Shown here: piece after piece, positions 6,044-6,349 of the stretch | Numbering within the stretch: position 1 is the stretch's first letter | Layout: each line of letters begins with the position of its first letter | Assembly (NCBI GenBank): GCA_046484625.1 | Contig: JAWOIO010000026.1 | Coordinates: 1 to 6,349 of the forward strand | From: DASUAO01 sp046484625 | GTDB taxonomy: Bacteria; Actinomycetota; Acidimicrobiia; IMCC26256; PALSA-555 | Length of the DNA: 6,349 nucleotides | Direction: 5' to 3' | Notes under the pieces: generated by a model | What the model was told of the DNA's origin: nothing | The model's database searches: none | Seen by the model: the letters and a program-made list of their open reading frames with translations, nothing else | Translations under genes and position numbers: made by a program

Positions 6044-6299
6044 TCACTCAGCGCAAACTGCAGACCTCAGCCAAGCAACGATGTCCTGATCGTCGATGGC
6101 ATCGCGAAGGAAGCGGTTCAGGGTGAGGCGGCCGTAGTAGTTGCCGTCCTCGTCCACCACAACGGGCGGATCCGTAGCGTACTCACTGCAGGGGCTGTAC
6201 ACGGAGTAGGCCGAGCCGTTCTGGCCGAAGTCGTTGAAGATGCTCGTGGCCGAGTACTTGCTTCCATAGACGCCGTACTCGTTGTGAACGGAACATCAT
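6044..6299 (-). pseudogene. Frameshifted or truncated remnant of a small Tyr/Gly/Ser-repeat protein
   Basis: From 6295 to the TGA at 6044-6046 one frame encodes 83 residues with clear protein character. Two tandem 16-residue repeats, NEYGVYGSKYSATSIF (5-20) and NDFGQNGSAYSVYSPC (21-36), follow the pattern N-x-[YF]-G-x-x-G-S-x-Y-S-x-x-S. They are followed by YATDPP and a DEDGNYYGRLTLN segment. I recall this pattern as a widespread family of uncharacterised, probably secreted small proteins; no function is known to me. The frame has no start: it is closed upstream by TGA (6296-6298) and TAG (6302-6304). One frame away, an ATG-ATG at 6299-6294 has an excellent GGGAGG site (6305-6310, five-base spacer), but that frame soon stops. 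The likely explanation is an out-of-frame deletion that removed the N-terminal region including the signal peptide, or a single-base sequence error. Confidence 0.66.
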
Positions 6300-6304
6300 G
6301 GCTA

Positions 6305-6310
6305 CCTCCC
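6305..6310 (-). promoter_or_regulatory. Strong ribosome binding site for the broken repeat-protein gene
   Basis: On the minus strand this reads GGGAGG, five bases before the ATG-ATG at 6299-6294. It is as good a Shine-Dalgarno as any in the window, which suggests that a real gene start once existed here and that the disruption lies between this start and residue 1 of the conserved frame. Confidence 0.6.
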
Positions 6311-6349
6311 TCACCTACTATGCTCCTTATCTGACAACTCGGATCCCGC

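Noticed and set aside
5703..6047. Minus-strand open frame starting in the non-coding stretch and running into the regulator
   Set aside because: Its low-complexity composition is rich in Arg, Pro and Ala, it has no motif, and it overlaps the regulator start and HTH region in another frame.
5580..6089. 169-codon plus-strand open frame crossing the intergenic stretch
   Set aside because: It begins antisense within the regulator HTH region, has no good ribosome binding site and shows no protein-like pattern.

Overview
The window is GC-rich bacterial DNA with GC-biased third codon positions. Nearly all of it is one gene cluster on the minus strand, read from right to left. The solute-binding protein has a Sec signal peptide ending in A-S-A and no lipobox cysteine, so it is probably free in a periplasm. 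That suggests a two-membrane bacterium. The style of this protein, the small Tyr/Gly/Ser-repeat protein remnant and the overall gene style remind me of Deinococcota of the Trueperaceae type, but this is an impression and not shown by the sequence.

Layout in order of transcription: (a) 6299-6044, a broken gene for a small protein with two tandem 16-residue repeats, having a good ribosome binding site and ATG but in the wrong frame; (b) 6043-5768, a non-coding stretch with a candidate promoter near the regulator; (c) 5767-5231, an XRE-type HTH plus cupin regulator; (d) 5230-5098, a 133-base leader with a strong GC hairpin; (e) 5097-3571, a family 5 peptide/nickel-type solute-binding protein; (f) 3570-3520, an intercistronic gap with a perfect 9-bp GC hairpin; (g) 3519-2548, a DppB-type permease; (h) 2555-1677, a DppC-type permease overlapping dppB by 8 bases; (i) 1656-472, a short DUF885-like zinc peptidase candidate; (j) 482-1, the N-terminal 160 residues of a class III (glutamate-1-semialdehyde-like) aminotransferase, running off the window.

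The genes from the binding protein to the aminotransferase are tightly packed (8- and 11-base overlaps, a 20-base gap), so they are very likely one operon, probably under the small-molecule-sensing regulator just upstream. The simplest reading is an uptake and breakdown module: a periplasmic protein captures an oligopeptide or amine-like compound, the DppBC pore imports it, the cytoplasmic peptidase-like enzyme cleaves it and the PLP enzyme transaminates a product. No ATPase subunits are encoded in the window, so these must lie further downstream or elsewhere. The substrate cannot be read from the sequence. I see no mobile element, CRISPR array, tRNA or rRNA.
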